From the NCBI RefSeq assembly GCF_001904725.1, contig NZ_MRCE01000013.1, forward strand, positions 1 through 64,000: a DNA stretch of 64,000 nucleotides, written 5' to 3'. Positions 10,105 through 19,706 of this stretch are shown here, in pieces; positions within the stretch are counted from its first letter, which is position 1; each line of letters starts with the position of its first letter. The stretch comes from Phormidium ambiguum IAM M-71 (GTDB taxonomy: Bacteria > Cyanobacteriota > Cyanobacteriia > Cyanobacteriales > Aerosakkonemataceae). Both the position numbers and the translations under genes were made by a program. Under the pieces are notes generated by a model. The model was not told where the DNA came from and did no database searches. It worked only from the letters and a program-made list of their open reading frames with translations.

Positions 10105-10638
10105 TTAAAAACCCCACCAAACCAAGCCACCCAATATTAAAATAATGCCAATCAAAGCCACCCAAATAAATCGATTATCTTTGGTATTTACCTGACTTAA
10201 ATCTATAGGTTCCGGGGGAGAAACAGAACGAGAAGGAGATTTTCCCCCACCCGCAGCCTTACCTAAACGAATTTTGCTTTCATTATCTGCGATCGCACCG
10301 AGGTCGGGAATTTGAGTCATCCACTCTGGACGGCGATTTAGTTGGGGAGCTTCTAAAATAAAAAGTAAACGGCGACTTTGTTGGCGAATATCGTAACTGG
10401 GATGGCGTTCTAATTGTTTACAAAGAGCGATCGCTTCCGTTCTTTGACCAGCAGCTTCATAAGCAGTAACTAACCAAATTTGTACCTCGCCACCAAAGCG
10501 CGTATTGCGATCGACCAAAGCACTAGCCTTTGCTAAACATTCTACCGACTGGCGATACTGACCGCGCTCAAAAGCAGCCTTACCAGCTTGGTACTGTTCT
10601 TTAATAACCTCTAAAGTTTCTCCAGTTTCTCCACTCAT
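10105..10638 (-). CDS. TPR-like protein with C-terminal membrane anchor
   Basis: A 177-residue protein. Residues about 10-110 form two to three TPR-like helical hairpins (QYQAGKAAFERGQYRQSVECLAKA begins one of them). A proline/serine-rich linker follows, then a single C-terminal transmembrane helix (FIWVALIGIILILGGLVWW). This tail-anchored layout suggests a membrane-bound scaffold. No specific function is recognised. It precedes the DUF3153 lipoprotein gene by 29 bp. Confidence 0.7.
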   Translation of the reverse strand: MSGETGETLEVIKEQYQAGKAAFERGQYRQSVECLAKASALVDRNTRFGGEVQIWLVTAYEAAGQRTEAIALCKQLERHPSYDIRQQSRRLLFILEAPQLNRRPEWMTQIPDLGAIADNESKIRLGKAAGGGKSPSRSVSPPEPIDLSQVNTKDNRFIWVALIGIILILGGLVWWGF

Positions 10639-10836
10639 AACTTAAGTTCTTGTGAATCTTTAAAAATGAATTTCTCGTACTTATGGCGAAAAATAAACCT
10701 GACTATGACCGGAAAATTTATGGTTGACACAAGGCAGAAGGCAGAAGTGAAAAATTCAAATTGTCCCCTTTTTCCCTTTTCCCCCTTTCCCTTTTTCCCT
10801 TTTCCCCCTTTCGCCACAAGTACAAGAGAAATCTAA

Positions 10837-11739
10837 TTACTTTCTAGTATTCATAAACTCAGAAGCAACAATCATCGAACCAATCCCTGCATCTGAGAGA
10901 ATTTCTAACAGTAAAGCATGGGGAACACGACCATCTAAAATATGAGTAGCGCGAACACCTTGAGCTAAACTCCGCACACAACAATTTACTTTTGGAATCA
11001 TTCCCCCGCCAACAACACCAGAAGAAATCAAAGCCCGTGCTTCTTGAATATCCATTTTAGTAATCAAAGTAGAAGGGTCTTTGTAATCTCTTAAAATCCC
11101 CGGAGTATCTGTTAGCAAGATTAACTTTTCTGCACCTAAAGCTGCTGCTAATTCCCCAGCTACAGTATCAGCATTGATATTATAAGCTTGTCCATTATCA
11201 TCAGCTGCGACACTAGAAACTACGGGAATATATCCACTCTTGAGTAAGGAATCTAAGACGCTAATATTTACCGCACTAACTTCTCCGACAAAGCCAATTC
11301 CTTCTTGACCTTCGGGACGTGCTTTGATCAAATTACCATCTTTGCCACACAATCCAACTGCTAAACCACCAGCTTGATTAATTAAAGTGACAATTTCTTT
11401 ATTTACCTTACCTACCAAAACCATTTCCACAACTTCCATTGTGGGTGCATCTGTCACTCGTAAACCATTTTTAAATTGTGGTTCTATTCCGAGTTTATCC
11501 AACCAAGAGTTGATTTCCGGCCCTCCACCATGCACCACAACTGGACGCAAGCCGACACATGATAAAAAGACAATATCACGCATGACTTTATCTTTAAGCG
11601 AACTGTCTTTCATGGCTGCGCCACCGTACTTAATCACCACAGTGCGTCCAGCAAATTGTTGAATATAAGGTAATGCTTCGCTAAGTACGCGGACGCGAGT
11701 GGCATCATTGGTCGGAGTATAATCAATTTCTTTAACCAT
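10837..11739 (-). CDS. argB: acetylglutamate kinase
   Basis: A 300-residue enzyme that phosphorylates N-acetyl-L-glutamate, the controlled step of arginine synthesis. The amino-acid kinase fold is marked by VIKYGGAAM near residue 36, VVHGGGPEI and the C-terminal [11 protein letters not shown]. The long N-terminal helix (about 25 residues before the fold) is typical of arginine-inhibited, PII-activated enzymes of cyanobacteria. The PII gene lies 2 kb downstream on the same strand. A heptamer-rich 198-bp spacer separates argB from the TPR gene. Confidence 0.97.
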   Translation of the reverse strand: MVKEIDYTPTNDATRVRVLSEALPYIQQFAGRTVVIKYGGAAMKDSSLKDKVMRDIVFLSCVGLRPVVVHGGGPEINSWLDKLGIEPQFKNGLRVTDAPTMEVVEMVLVGKVNKEIVTLINQAGGLAVGLCGKDGNLIKARPEGQEGIGFVGEVSAVNISVLDSLLKSGYIPVVSSVAADDNGQAYNINADTVAGELAAALGAEKLILLTDTPGILRDYKDPSTLITKMDIQEARALISSGVVGGGMIPKVNCCVRSLAQGVRATHILDGRVPHALLLEILSDAGIGSMIVASEFMNTRK

Positions 11740-11834
11740 GAGTTTGTTTTGTCATCCTAATGGGTTTTAGATGCAGTTTAGTTGAGGTTGTACTTCAAAA
11801 AAGATCTCAATGGCGACAGTTTATAGTTTTTTAA

Positions 11835-12401
11835 TCAATTAAAATCTCCCGGAGGAACTGTTAGTGGTAAAACCACTGAGGGAATTGCTTCTAAAATACG
11901 TTTGGTGATTTGTTCGGGTGTTTCTTGGGGTTGAACTGTAATTTGTAAGTCAGCTTGGCGATAAAGTGGCTGTCTTTGCGCTAAAAGCGATCGCAGTTTT
12001 GTCTCTGGATCAGTGTCCTTTAACAGGGGTCGGGTGTTGTCCGCTGCCAAACGCTTTATCAGTAATTCTACTGGCACATCTAACCAGACGATCAAACCAT
12101 GCCGTAAATAACTCCAATTTTTCTGTCGCGTTACTATACCCCCGCCTGTGGAAATAACGGTTTTTTTGTAGCTGGAGAGTTCTGCTAATACTTGTGTTTC
12201 TATTTCCCGGAAGCCTTCTTCACCAACAGTTGTAAAAATTTCGTTAATGGTTTGACCTTTGGCTAACTGTTCAATTAAGGTGTCGGTGTCAAAAAAACGG
12301 CTGTAACCTAGTTCTTGTGCTAGTAATTTACCTACAGTGCTTTTTCCCGCACCCATCATGCCAATTAAATAAATGCTTATGTCTTTGAGAATATTGTTCA
12401 C
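11835..12401 (-). CDS. aroK: shikimate kinase
   Basis: A 188-residue enzyme using ATP to phosphorylate shikimate in aromatic amino-acid synthesis. It has the P-loop GMMGAGKST, the shikimate-binding DTD and GGG (STGGGIV) motifs, and the lid region NTRPLL. Translation starts at GTG 12401. It lies upstream of argB on the same strand with a 95-bp gap. Confidence 0.95.
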   Translation of the reverse strand: MNNILKDISIYLIGMMGAGKSTVGKLLAQELGYSRFFDTDTLIEQLAKGQTINEIFTTVGEEGFREIETQVLAELSSYKKTVISTGGGIVTRQKNWSYLRHGLIVWLDVPVELLIKRLAADNTRPLLKDTDPETKLRSLLAQRQPLYRQADLQITVQPQETPEQITKRILEAIPSVVLPLTVPPGDFN

Positions 12402-12461
12402 TCGTTGAGGTTTTCAGCTGGATTTACTATTAGGTCTGGTATTTAGTTTACCTGGAGTTGG

Positions 12462-13913
12462 TTAGGAAATGACTTCTTTTTGGCGAATTTGCTGTTTGTA
12501 GAGTTGTTGATTAAGATATTCTTTAAATATTGGGATTAGTTTGAAAGTAGTAGTATTTTTATAAATTAGCGATCGTCTAACCAAAGATTCCAGCGTTTCT
12601 AGTAACTCCATTTTACTCATTCCCGTTGGTGTCTCTTCAATTGCTGGCTCTCTTAAGAGTAAGATATCTTGCTTATCAGCTAGCCAATATAAAACTTGCC
12701 TTTCAATTTTTGAAGTCCGGTTAAACTGTTCTTCAATTAATTCTCGTACTCCTCCAAAAACTAAAAGATTTTGCTTTAAAAAACTAGCTACTTTGCCATC
12801 AAACAATTCCATAATTGTGGTTAAGACTATTTTTAAAGCTAAAGGATTGCCAGAATAACGACTGATTAGCAATCGCCATTCATATTCGGAACAAGTCACA
12901 CCTTTAGCTTTAATTATTTCTTGACAATCTACTTCACTTAAATCTTTGATTTGGAAAGATCTTACTGGCAGGTTAACACCTTCGATCGCTGCGACTGCTT
13001 TTAGTTTTTCTCGGCTAGTTAACACCAAACAACTTTGATGTAATACTTCGCCAATCCGTTGAAAAAATTGTCGATATTCTTTATATTCTGGGGAAAAACT
13101 TCCGGCAGAATTATGGGATTGTAACAATGTATCTACATTATCTAATACTAGCAAACATCGAGATTGGCGGAAATATTCAATTAATTGAGTAATTCTCCCA
13201 GATGTAGTTGCTGATAAAGTGAAGTTACTGTTTTGTTGTTGGGCTAAAAATTCTATTAAATTAGCTAAAAGTTCTGAGAGTTGGGGGGCTTGATTTAGCG
13301 ATCGCCAAATCACATATTTAAAATTATGTTGTATTTGTTTTGCTAATTTTACTGATAAAGCAGTTTTGCCAATTCCTCCCATCCCTAGCAGAGAAACTAA
13401 GCGACAACGATCTTGAATAATCCAATTTTCTAATTGTCCTAATTCTTTATTTCTCCCATAAAAAAGGCTGACATCAACTGCTTCTCCCCAATCAAAATTT
13501 TCGGTAATTTCCGATTGATGAGCTTCTTCTTTTTCAACTAAGGTAGAGACTATTTTAGGTGGTAGACTAACAGATAATTTATAACCTGCTTCTTCTAAAA
13601 GTTTTGTTACCCGACTCCAATGGTTAATTTTTACCTTTTGGCTTGTCTGGGAAGATAACATTACTTCAATATATTTGTATAAAGCGTTGGAAAGATAAAC
13701 TCTAACTGAACTACTACTAGAACTGTGATAAATAATATCTGCTATCTCTCTAGGACTATAGCCGCAAAGTAGTCCCCGCAGAATTTTCTTTTCTACAGGT
13801 GTCAGTCCTTTATTTTTCGCTGAAGCGAGATCTACATATAACTTTTCCAACTTCCAATTATAGGCAGCTTCAATAAATTCCCCTGATTCCACTTGTTTTA
13901 AGGTAGATAGCAT
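12462..13913 (-). CDS. NB-ARC (STAND) ATPase with N-terminal helix-turn-helix domain
   Basis: A 483-residue protein. Residues 1-115 resemble the helical 'vWA-MoxR-associated' N-terminal domain frequent in cyanobacterial STAND proteins (LTPVEKKILRGLLCGYSPREIA). The NB-ARC core has Walker A GMGGIGKTAL near residue 175, Walker B CLLVLDNVD, a sensor-like LVLTSRE and the GNPLALKIV motif, followed by a winged helix. The chain ends there: the WD40, TPR or LRR repeats that usually act as sensor in STAND proteins are absent. Signal regulation or defence is an inference from the family. It is divergent from the 76-residue gene at 14268. Confidence 0.8.
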   Translation of the reverse strand: MLSTLKQVESGEFIEAAYNWKLEKLYVDLASAKNKGLTPVEKKILRGLLCGYSPREIADIIYHSSSSSSVRVYLSNALYKYIEVMLSSQTSQKVKINHWSRVTKLLEEAGYKLSVSLPPKIVSTLVEKEEAHQSEITENFDWGEAVDVSLFYGRNKELGQLENWIIQDRCRLVSLLGMGGIGKTALSVKLAKQIQHNFKYVIWRSLNQAPQLSELLANLIEFLAQQQNSNFTLSATTSGRITQLIEYFRQSRCLLVLDNVDTLLQSHNSAGSFSPEYKEYRQFFQRIGEVLHQSCLVLTSREKLKAVAAIEGVNLPVRSFQIKDLSEVDCQEIIKAKGVTCSEYEWRLLISRYSGNPLALKIVLTTIMELFDGKVASFLKQNLLVFGGVRELIEEQFNRTSKIERQVLYWLADKQDILLLREPAIEETPTGMSKMELLETLESLVRRSLIYKNTTTFKLIPIFKEYLNQQLYKQQIRQKEVIS

Positions 13914-14267
13914 TACTCATGCAGACTAACAATACTTTAACTATCTGCTAACTTTTTAACTTTTTGTATTAATTTTATTATAAACATTAACGTATTTACT
14001 AACATCCGTAAGCTGACTGATTCAAGGAATATGACTTAATATTAGCTTTATGAAAAGTTCATAAAAAGTTCATGAACCTAGTGTAAAGTTGCCAGAAAAA
14101 TTCAGTAATATATAGTGTATAGCCAACTTAGCTAATAAGAGTAGTAATACTGTTAATGCTGTAGGCTTTGCAATATTTGAATTGTGTGTTCTCTCTAATG
14201 ACTTGTTGTAGTTCAGTGTTTCTACCATTGTTTAATTTGAATCAAAAATTTTTCTGGGTGATACAGT
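13914..14267. other. divergent promoter region with 11-bp-spaced direct repeat
   Basis: This 354-bp AT-rich spacer separates two divergent genes. AAAAGTTCAT occurs at 14053-14062 and again at 14064-14073, one helical turn apart, a layout typical of a dimeric regulator's site. No gene or RNA is recognised. Confidence 0.4.
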
Positions 14268-14498
14268 ATGTACCTGATTCGTGAAGTTGTTCAACAAGCT
14301 CTGAAGACTGGATATCTGAGTGTGGCAGCAGAAGAACAGTTGCGACATTTATTAAAAAATAAGTATGATTTGGAAGATTTGGATGCTTTTATGAAGTTAC
14401 AATTTGCGGCTATGTCTGGTCAAGTGAAGCAAGAGTCCCGCGAATTAATCTGTTCTTCCGTCGGTAATAATAGTAAATGGCTTTCGGAAGTAGCCTAA
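14268..14498 (+). CDS. small conserved-type cyanobacterial protein
   Basis: A 76-residue, mostly helical protein starting MYLIREVVQQALKTGYLSV, with charged helices and no membrane segment or cysteine pair. It resembles small cyanobacterial hypothetical proteins of this size, but no function is known to me. Its coding character is supported by the amphipathic composition and the isolated position with an upstream regulatory region. It is divergent from the NB-ARC gene. Confidence 0.6.
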   Translation: MYLIREVVQQALKTGYLSVAAEEQLRHLLKNKYDLEDLDAFMKLQFAAMSGQVKQESRELICSSVGNNSKWLSEVA

Positions 14499-14793
14499 AT
14501 CAAAGTGACTTCGCATTGCAATTGGCGAAAAATTAACATCACAAAAAGTTGACGAGTTTTCCCAAGCTTTTTAAATCTTTTGCAATCACGATTAGATTGT
14601 TTATTTGAATACCAAATAAGGTTAAATTTTCGCCAACAACAGTCTTTACCTGTATTTGTAGACGAAAATTGGGGTAAGTCTGGCTTTAGAAAACTCGATC
14701 GCACTTTTCCCCTGTAAAACAAATTTAACAAAATCACTTAAATCATCAAAAATTTCACAATTGCTGATTTGGCAAAATCATCTAAAACTAATT
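14499..14793. other. spacer without recognised gene
   Basis: About 295 bp between the 76-residue gene and the methyltransferase gene. A minus-strand frame covers 14495-14737, but its product has no recognisable motif and an atypical Cys/Arg/Lys composition. I do not call it. No clear terminator is seen. Confidence 0.4.
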
Positions 14794-15402
14794 TTAAGTT
14801 TTTTGCATAATGGTAAATAAAGCCAGAGGATGCGGATCTAAATTACCATAATAAACTGTCTGTTCAACAGAAATTACTTCTAATTTATCACTAAAAATTT
14901 CTTTAATCCCCTCTGGAGTAAATTTGTGCGGCCCACCTTCTCTAGGTTCTAAAGAAGAAAAGCATTTTAAAAATAAAAAACTTTCTGGCTTCAGCAAACT
15001 GTACGCTACATTAACGTAATCTTGCCTACTTTCTGGGGGGAAAACATGGAAACAACCCCGATCGATAATTAAATCAAATTCTCCTTCAAGTTTACTATTA
15101 AGAATATCATCTTGTTTCCAGTTAATATTTAATCCTTTTGCTTCTCCTCTAGCAGCAGCTTTTTTAATTGCTGTTTCGGAAAGATCGGTAGCAGTAACTT
15201 GAAAGCCTCTTTGCGCTAAAATTATTGCTTGCGTACCAGGCCCAGTACCGACATCTAATACATTTCCTGTGGTTAAATTTAGCTGAATTAAACTTTTTTC
15301 TATGTCTGAGTCTAACTCACTATTAAACCAAGGCATAGACTCAACTGCTTGTTCTTGATACAACTTTTCCCAATTACGCAACGGTGGTTTTTGATTCATC
15401 AT
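14794..15402 (-). CDS. class I SAM-dependent methyltransferase
   Basis: A 202-residue protein with motif I NVLDVGTGPGTQAI near residue 47, an acidic motif II (VTATDLS) and a motif IV-like LIIDRGCFHVFPP, as in TehB/thiopurine-type small-molecule methyltransferases. The substrate is unknown. It lies 11 bp downstream of the aminotransferase gene on the same strand, so the two are almost certainly co-transcribed and may act on one metabolite. Confidence 0.82.
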   Translation of the reverse strand: MMNQKPPLRNWEKLYQEQAVESMPWFNSELDSDIEKSLIQLNLTTGNVLDVGTGPGTQAIILAQRGFQVTATDLSETAIKKAAARGEAKGLNINWKQDDILNSKLEGEFDLIIDRGCFHVFPPESRQDYVNVAYSLLKPESFLFLKCFSSLEPREGGPHKFTPEGIKEIFSDKLEVISVEQTVYYGNLDPHPLALFTIMQKT

Positions 15403-15413
15403 TCCTCATCAAT

Positions 15414-16604
15414 TTAGGACACAATATTTTTTAATCCTTTCACCAATCGACTAATACCTGCTTGTGCTGTTTCTGCTTGCAATGCACCATAAGCAACACG
15501 CAAATAACAACCATTATCCATCCCAAAAGTTGTGCCTGGAATTACTGCTACTTTATATTCACGGATCAAATGTTCGACTAATTCCAGCGCCCCTAAGTTC
15601 GTTTGAATTTTTAGCAGAAAATAAAATGCGCCATCTGATGGGGGAATTATACATAATTCAGAAATACTTTGCAATTCTTGCAGCACAATTTCACGCACTT
15701 TTGTAATGGCTTTTATTTTTTCTTTACAGTAATTAACTCCGGCTTGTAACGCACCTAAAGCGGCATATTGGGAAATCACTGGCGCACAAATTAATATAGT
15801 ATCTTGAATTTTTTTTATTGATACTAATAAGTGTTGAGGAATTACCATATAACCTATGCGCCAAGAGGCAAAACCATAAGCTTTAGACAGGGAAAAGAGG
15901 GAAATTGTATAATCGTTACTGTGGGGAATTGCGGCGGGGGAAAAGTGCTTAACTCCGTTATAAGTAAAATATTCATAAGCTTCATCACTAATATGATAAA
16001 TTCCTCTTTGCCGACAAATTTCATTAACTGCTTTTAAAGTTTCTTGAGGATAAACAGCCCCAGTTGGGTTATTTGGAGAAATGGTGACTACGGCTTTAGT
16101 TTTATGAGTAATCGCTGATGCGATCGCATCAGGAAGCAATTGGTAATTTTCGTCAGTATTAACTAATACAGGACGACAGCTAGCCATTGCGATCGCCATT
16201 TCATGATTAAAATAATAAGGAGTTTGCAAAATAATCTCATCTCCTGGATTAGCGATCGCCAAAATTGCATTCATAAACCCCATATTGCTACCAGCAGTCA
16301 CCACAATACAGTTGTTTTGATTAATTTGAATTTGATTTTCTGCCGCTAACTTAGTAGAAATTATTTCTAACAAAGGACTAATACCTTCAACAGCTTGATA
16401 TTTATGATTTTGTGGTTCAGCTAAAAATCGAGAAATTTGTTCTACTGCTTCTGGAGGTGGCCCATAATAGACAACTCCCTGTCCCAAAGAAATAGTTCCC
16501 GGAGTACTGCGAATTAACTCACCAACCACAGGAATAATTGGTGACTGCACAGCCTGCATTCTTTGAATTTCGTTTTTCATTCGTATTTCATTACTGATGG
16601 CCAA
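15414..16604 (-). CDS. PLP-dependent class I/II aminotransferase
   Basis: A 396-residue fold-type I enzyme. The PLP lysine lies in SLSKAYGFASWRIGY; NNPTGAVY, the DEAYEYF aspartate/tyrosine and the C-terminal YLRVAYG arginine are all in place. The sequence resembles the aspartate/aromatic aminotransferase group; the amino donor cannot be assigned. The downstream methyltransferase gene follows after 11 bp. Confidence 0.88.
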   Translation of the reverse strand: MAISNEIRMKNEIQRMQAVQSPIIPVVGELIRSTPGTISLGQGVVYYGPPPEAVEQISRFLAEPQNHKYQAVEGISPLLEIISTKLAAENQIQINQNNCIVVTAGSNMGFMNAILAIANPGDEIILQTPYYFNHEMAIAMASCRPVLVNTDENYQLLPDAIASAITHKTKAVVTISPNNPTGAVYPQETLKAVNEICRQRGIYHISDEAYEYFTYNGVKHFSPAAIPHSNDYTISLFSLSKAYGFASWRIGYMVIPQHLLVSIKKIQDTILICAPVISQYAALGALQAGVNYCKEKIKAITKVREIVLQELQSISELCIIPPSDGAFYFLLKIQTNLGALELVEHLIREYKVAVIPGTTFGMDNGCYLRVAYGALQAETAQAGISRLVKGLKNIVS

Positions 16605-16808
16605 AATAATCGCAGAAAGCGGAAGTTAGCCTTTTAGCTTCTGCCTTCAATTATCTTAAATTGATTCGGTTAACCCTTCAATCATATTCGGTTTTCCGGG
16701 ATGGGATTTCTACTACTAAACTAACGGCTATCTTTACTCGCAAAACCTCTGCCAATTAGAGAAGATAATCTTGTGAATTCTCAAGGGCAGACCAAGGAAC
16801 AAGTTACC

Positions 16809-17096
16809 ATGAAACAAACTATCGTAGAGAACATTTATAACTGGTATCGTCAAAATATCCGCCATCCTAAATATCGCTGGTTCATTATTCTTGGCACATT
16901 GTTTTATTTAGTTGGCCCTGTAGATATTTCTCCTGATGTCTTCCCGGTTATTGGCTGGATTGATGACACTATAGTTGCCACATTGTTAGTCACAGAAGTT
17001 TCCCAAATGTTACTGGAAACAAGAAAGAAAAACAAAAAACAAGAGTCTGATTCTGAGCCAAACACCATCAATGTAGATGCAGTTTCTAGCAACTAA
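16809..17096 (+). CDS. YkvA/DUF1232 family membrane protein
   Basis: A 95-residue protein with the DUF1232 core: FIILGTLFYLVGPVDISPD followed by VIGWIDDTIVA, a short membrane-associated hairpin with conserved Pro-Asp residues. A charged Lys/Glu-rich tail ends the chain. The ATG at 16809 is preferred because AAGGA lies upstream; an in-frame GTG at 16773 would add 12 residues. The function of the family is unknown. The DUF4112 gene follows by about 100 bp in the same direction. Confidence 0.8.
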   Translation: MKQTIVENIYNWYRQNIRHPKYRWFIILGTLFYLVGPVDISPDVFPVIGWIDDTIVATLLVTEVSQMLLETRKKNKKQESDSEPNTINVDAVSSN

Positions 17097-17200
17097 GTAG
17101 CAACATTAATTTATCTTTTTTCAGACTATCCCCTCAGAAGGAAAAGTCGATCTTTCTGGGGGTAGAAGACTAATTAAGGCGATCGTACCAAAATCAAAAC

Positions 17201-17626
17201 ATGAACACCATCAACACTCTCGAACGTCTTGCTACTCTCAATCGCATTCGCAAATTCACCTACTTAATGGATAGTGCCTTTCGCATTCCCGTTATTGGTT
17301 TTCGCTTCGGATTAGACCCCATTGTTGGCTTAATCCCAGGCGCGGGAGATATAGTTAGTACAGCATTTTCCGCCTACTTAATTTATTTGGCTGCCCGCTT
17401 CCGGCTTCCCCCACAAATCTTTAGACAAATGATCTTTAATGTGGCATTAGAAGCAGTAATAGGTACAGTACCTTTAGTAGGTGACATCTTCGACGCTTTC
17501 TACAAATCAAATATTCGTAACTTGGCACTTTTGGAGAAACATTTAGGAATTGATGACCCTGAAACAACGGAACAAATCAATTCTGTAACAAATCAACTAA
17601 AAGAACCAGCATTAACAACTAAATAA
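17201..17626 (+). CDS. DUF4112 family membrane protein
   Basis: A 141-residue protein. The core RIPVIGFRFGLDPIVGLIPG-like stretch and the repeated PLVGDIFDAFYKSNIRN are the DUF4112 signature; two short hydrophobic segments lie between them. No function is established. It is followed within 15 bp by a good terminator and probably forms a unit with the YkvA-like gene upstream. Confidence 0.85.
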   Translation: MNTINTLERLATLNRIRKFTYLMDSAFRIPVIGFRFGLDPIVGLIPGAGDIVSTAFSAYLIYLAARFRLPPQIFRQMIFNVALEAVIGTVPLVGDIFDAFYKSNIRNLALLEKHLGIDDPETTEQINSVTNQLKEPALTTK

Positions 17627-17638
17627 TCTCTTAAATAA

Positions 17639-17680
17639 AGGTGAATTTAAAACTGATTTCAGATTAATTCACCTCTTTTT
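17639..17680 (+). terminator. terminator after the DUF4112 gene
   Basis: AGGTGAATT at 17639-17647 pairs with AATTCACCT at 17666-17674, followed by CTTTTTG. This is an intrinsic terminator for the plus-strand transcript. Confidence 0.8.
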
Positions 17681-17761
17681 GTGTATAAATAATTTTCAGC
17701 TTTCTGAGGGACACTGAAGTATCATTCTTTGTTCCCTAAAAGTAGAAATTATATGTTTATT

Positions 17762-17977
17762 TTACCTATATTTACCAATAGTCATTAAAACTAGCAATAG
17801 AGCAAGATTTAAAAACCAGGGTGCGCTAACTACAAAGAAAACAAAACTTAGTAAAAGAATGACTACCGCGCAAGCACAAACGATTTCCTTAGTAGGTGGT
17901 TCTGCTTTTGCTTCCGAATAAGCCCAAAAAGCAGCAACTCCTAAACTAAAGGAAATAACTAAATTAGTTAAAGACAT
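17762..17977 (-). CDS. small two-helix membrane protein
   Basis: A 71-residue protein with a hydrophobic N-terminal helix (LVISFSLGVAAFWAY), a short polar loop with EAKAEPPTKE, and a long second hydrophobic region. The ATG at 17977 is chosen because AAAGGA lies 9 nt upstream; the ATG at 17986 directly abuts that sequence. No family is recognised. Hydrophobic pattern and ribosome-binding site support it as real. Confidence 0.6.
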   Translation of the reverse strand: MSLTNLVISFSLGVAAFWAYSEAKAEPPTKEIVCACAVVILLLSFVFFVVSAPWFLNLALLLVLMTIGKYR

Positions 17978-18204
17978 AAAAATCATTCCTTTGCCAGTCT
18001 TTTTTAGGATGTGACAAAACCTCAGAATCAGCTATTAGCTAATTCTGCTGTTAATAATCTCCGTTGTTAATTAAGTTGTTAAAACTAGCTTTGCCGATCT
18101 TAAAACATTTGGCATCCTGCGATCGGGTTATTTTACCGGATATAATTTTCTGGAAATACCAATAAAATAACTAAGACCTGCCAAATCTGGCGTTTTCTAT
18201 CTTC

Positions 18205-18678
18205 ATGCTGACTCAACTTTTTAATCTCTCTAACCTGTTTGTTTTACCTTTCTGGGCATTAATGATCCTTTTACCAAACTGGAGTATAACTCGTAAGGTA
18301 ATGGAATCCTACATTCCTTTTGTAATTTTAGCAGCACTGTATTTATACCTAATTTCTGGGGCTATTACTTCAGAATCTGCTCAAGCATTGGCTAATCCTC
18401 AACTAGTAGATATTGCTCGCTTTTTTGCTGATGAAAGAGCAGCAGCTACTGGATGGACTCACTTTTTAGTCATGGATTTGTTTGTGGGTAGATGGATTTA
18501 TTGGGAAGGGCAAAAAACAGGCATTTTTACCACTCATTCTATTTTGCTCTGTTTGTTTGCTGGCCCTTTGGGATTACTTTCTCACATTTTTACTAGTTGG
18601 ATCAAACAGAAATTTTTCTCTCTCAAGGAGGATGTTGATATGTCTAGTTCTACTGAAACAGCGCCAACACAAAATTAA
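18205..18678 (+). CDS. ABA4-like family protein
   Basis: A 157-residue membrane protein with four hydrophobic segments. The FVLPFWALMILLPNW start, FADERAAATGWTHFLVMDLFVGRWIYW and CLFAGPLGLLSH stretches match the ABA4/DUF4281 family. Plant ABA4 is needed for neoxanthin synthesis; the role of the cyanobacterial homologues is not settled, though a link to carotenoids is plausible. It stands alone between a minus-strand small gene and purU. Confidence 0.85.
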   Translation: MLTQLFNLSNLFVLPFWALMILLPNWSITRKVMESYIPFVILAALYLYLISGAITSESAQALANPQLVDIARFFADERAAATGWTHFLVMDLFVGRWIYWEGQKTGIFTTHSILLCLFAGPLGLLSHIFTSWIKQKFFSLKEDVDMSSSTETAPTQN

Positions 18679-18706
18679 AATAACCATAATATCCCCGCCC
18701 TAAAAC

Positions 18707-18740
18707 ACTGTAGAGACATTGCATACAACGTCTCTACAGT
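18707..18740. repeat. palindromic repeat ACTGTAGAGAC...GTCTCTACAGT
   Basis: A perfect 11-bp inverted repeat (18707-18717 and 18730-18740) around a 12-nt loop lies between the convergent ABA4-like and purU genes. Palindromes of the TGTAGAGAC type are dispersed in many cyanobacteria. Here it may also serve as a bidirectional terminator. Confidence 0.75.
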
Positions 18741-18768
18741 TTGGGTAGATTTTAGACATTCTCGAATT

Positions 18769-19623
18769 TTATTCAAAAACTACTGTTCTATTGCCGTAAA
18801 CTAATACTCTATTTTGTAAATGGGCGCGAACTGCTCTGGCTAAAACGACTCTTTCTAAATCTTTACCTTTGCGAATTAAATCATTTACATCATCTCTGTG
18901 ACTGACTTTAACAACATCTTGTTCAATAATCGGCCCTGCGTCTAAATCTGCGGTGACATAATGGGCGGTTGCACCGATGATTTTAACACCTCTTTGATAA
19001 GCTTGGTGATATGGATTTGCGCCGACAAATGCAGGTAAAAATGAGTGATGAATATTAATAATTTTAGGAAATTTACTAATAAAATCTTGACTAACTATTT
19101 GCATATATTTGGCTAAAACCACTAAATCTATTTGATATTTATGTAATAGTTCTAATTGTTTAGCTTCTTGTTCAATTTTGTTATCTTTATTAATCGGAAT
19201 ATGATAATAATCAATATTAAATTGGTCAGCTATTTCTTGTAAATCTTGGTGATTACTAATAATTAAAGTGATTTCGGCGGGAAATTCTTTAGCTTTATTT
19301 CGCCAAATTAAATCATATAAACAATGATCTTGCCGACTTACCCATATTGCAATTTTGGGGACTGTATCAGAGAAATGTAGTTGCCAACTTGCTTGTAGGG
19401 GTGTGGCGATCGCATTAAAAGCAGCCCCAATTATTTCCTTTGGTAAATTGAATCCTGCCAATTGCCACTCAATCCGCGTTAAAAATAGCCCTGCTGCGAA
19501 ATCTGTGTGCTGATCGGCATGGATGATATTGCCGCCATTGGAGTAGATAAAGTTGGCAAATTTAGCTACTAATCCTTTTTGATCGGGGCAAGAAATCAGC
19601 AATGTTGCAGTTGGATTAGTCAT
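18769..19623 (-). CDS. purU: formyltetrahydrofolate deformylase
   Basis: A 284-residue enzyme that hydrolyses 10-formyl-THF to formate and THF, balancing the one-carbon pool. The N-terminal ACT domain starts LLISCPDQKGLVAKFANF; the hydrolase domain carries NIHHSFLPAFVGANPYHQA and IGATAHYVTADLDAGPII, with the catalytic Asn-His-Asp set of formyl-transferases. Length is standard. Confidence 0.95.
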   Translation of the reverse strand: MTNPTATLLISCPDQKGLVAKFANFIYSNGGNIIHADQHTDFAAGLFLTRIEWQLAGFNLPKEIIGAAFNAIATPLQASWQLHFSDTVPKIAIWVSRQDHCLYDLIWRNKAKEFPAEITLIISNHQDLQEIADQFNIDYYHIPINKDNKIEQEAKQLELLHKYQIDLVVLAKYMQIVSQDFISKFPKIINIHHSFLPAFVGANPYHQAYQRGVKIIGATAHYVTADLDAGPIIEQDVVKVSHRDDVNDLIRKGKDLERVVLARAVRAHLQNRVLVYGNRTVVFE

Positions 19624-19706
19624 ACGGTGTCTAACAATTTAACAAGGAAAATCATTACTGAAAAATATACAATTCAAATCCCGTAATTAAATGGTTTTTC
19701 AACTTA

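Noticed and set aside
10635-10817. Lys/Gly-rich 60-residue minus-strand frame upstream of the TPR gene
   Set aside because: Its N-terminal half is translated GGCAGAA/CCCTTTT-type repeat; no ribosome-binding site or family is seen.
14495-14737. 80-residue minus-strand frame after the 76-residue gene
   Set aside because: No motif, unusual composition and no plausible ribosome-binding site. The spacer may hold an old gene relic, but I cannot show it.
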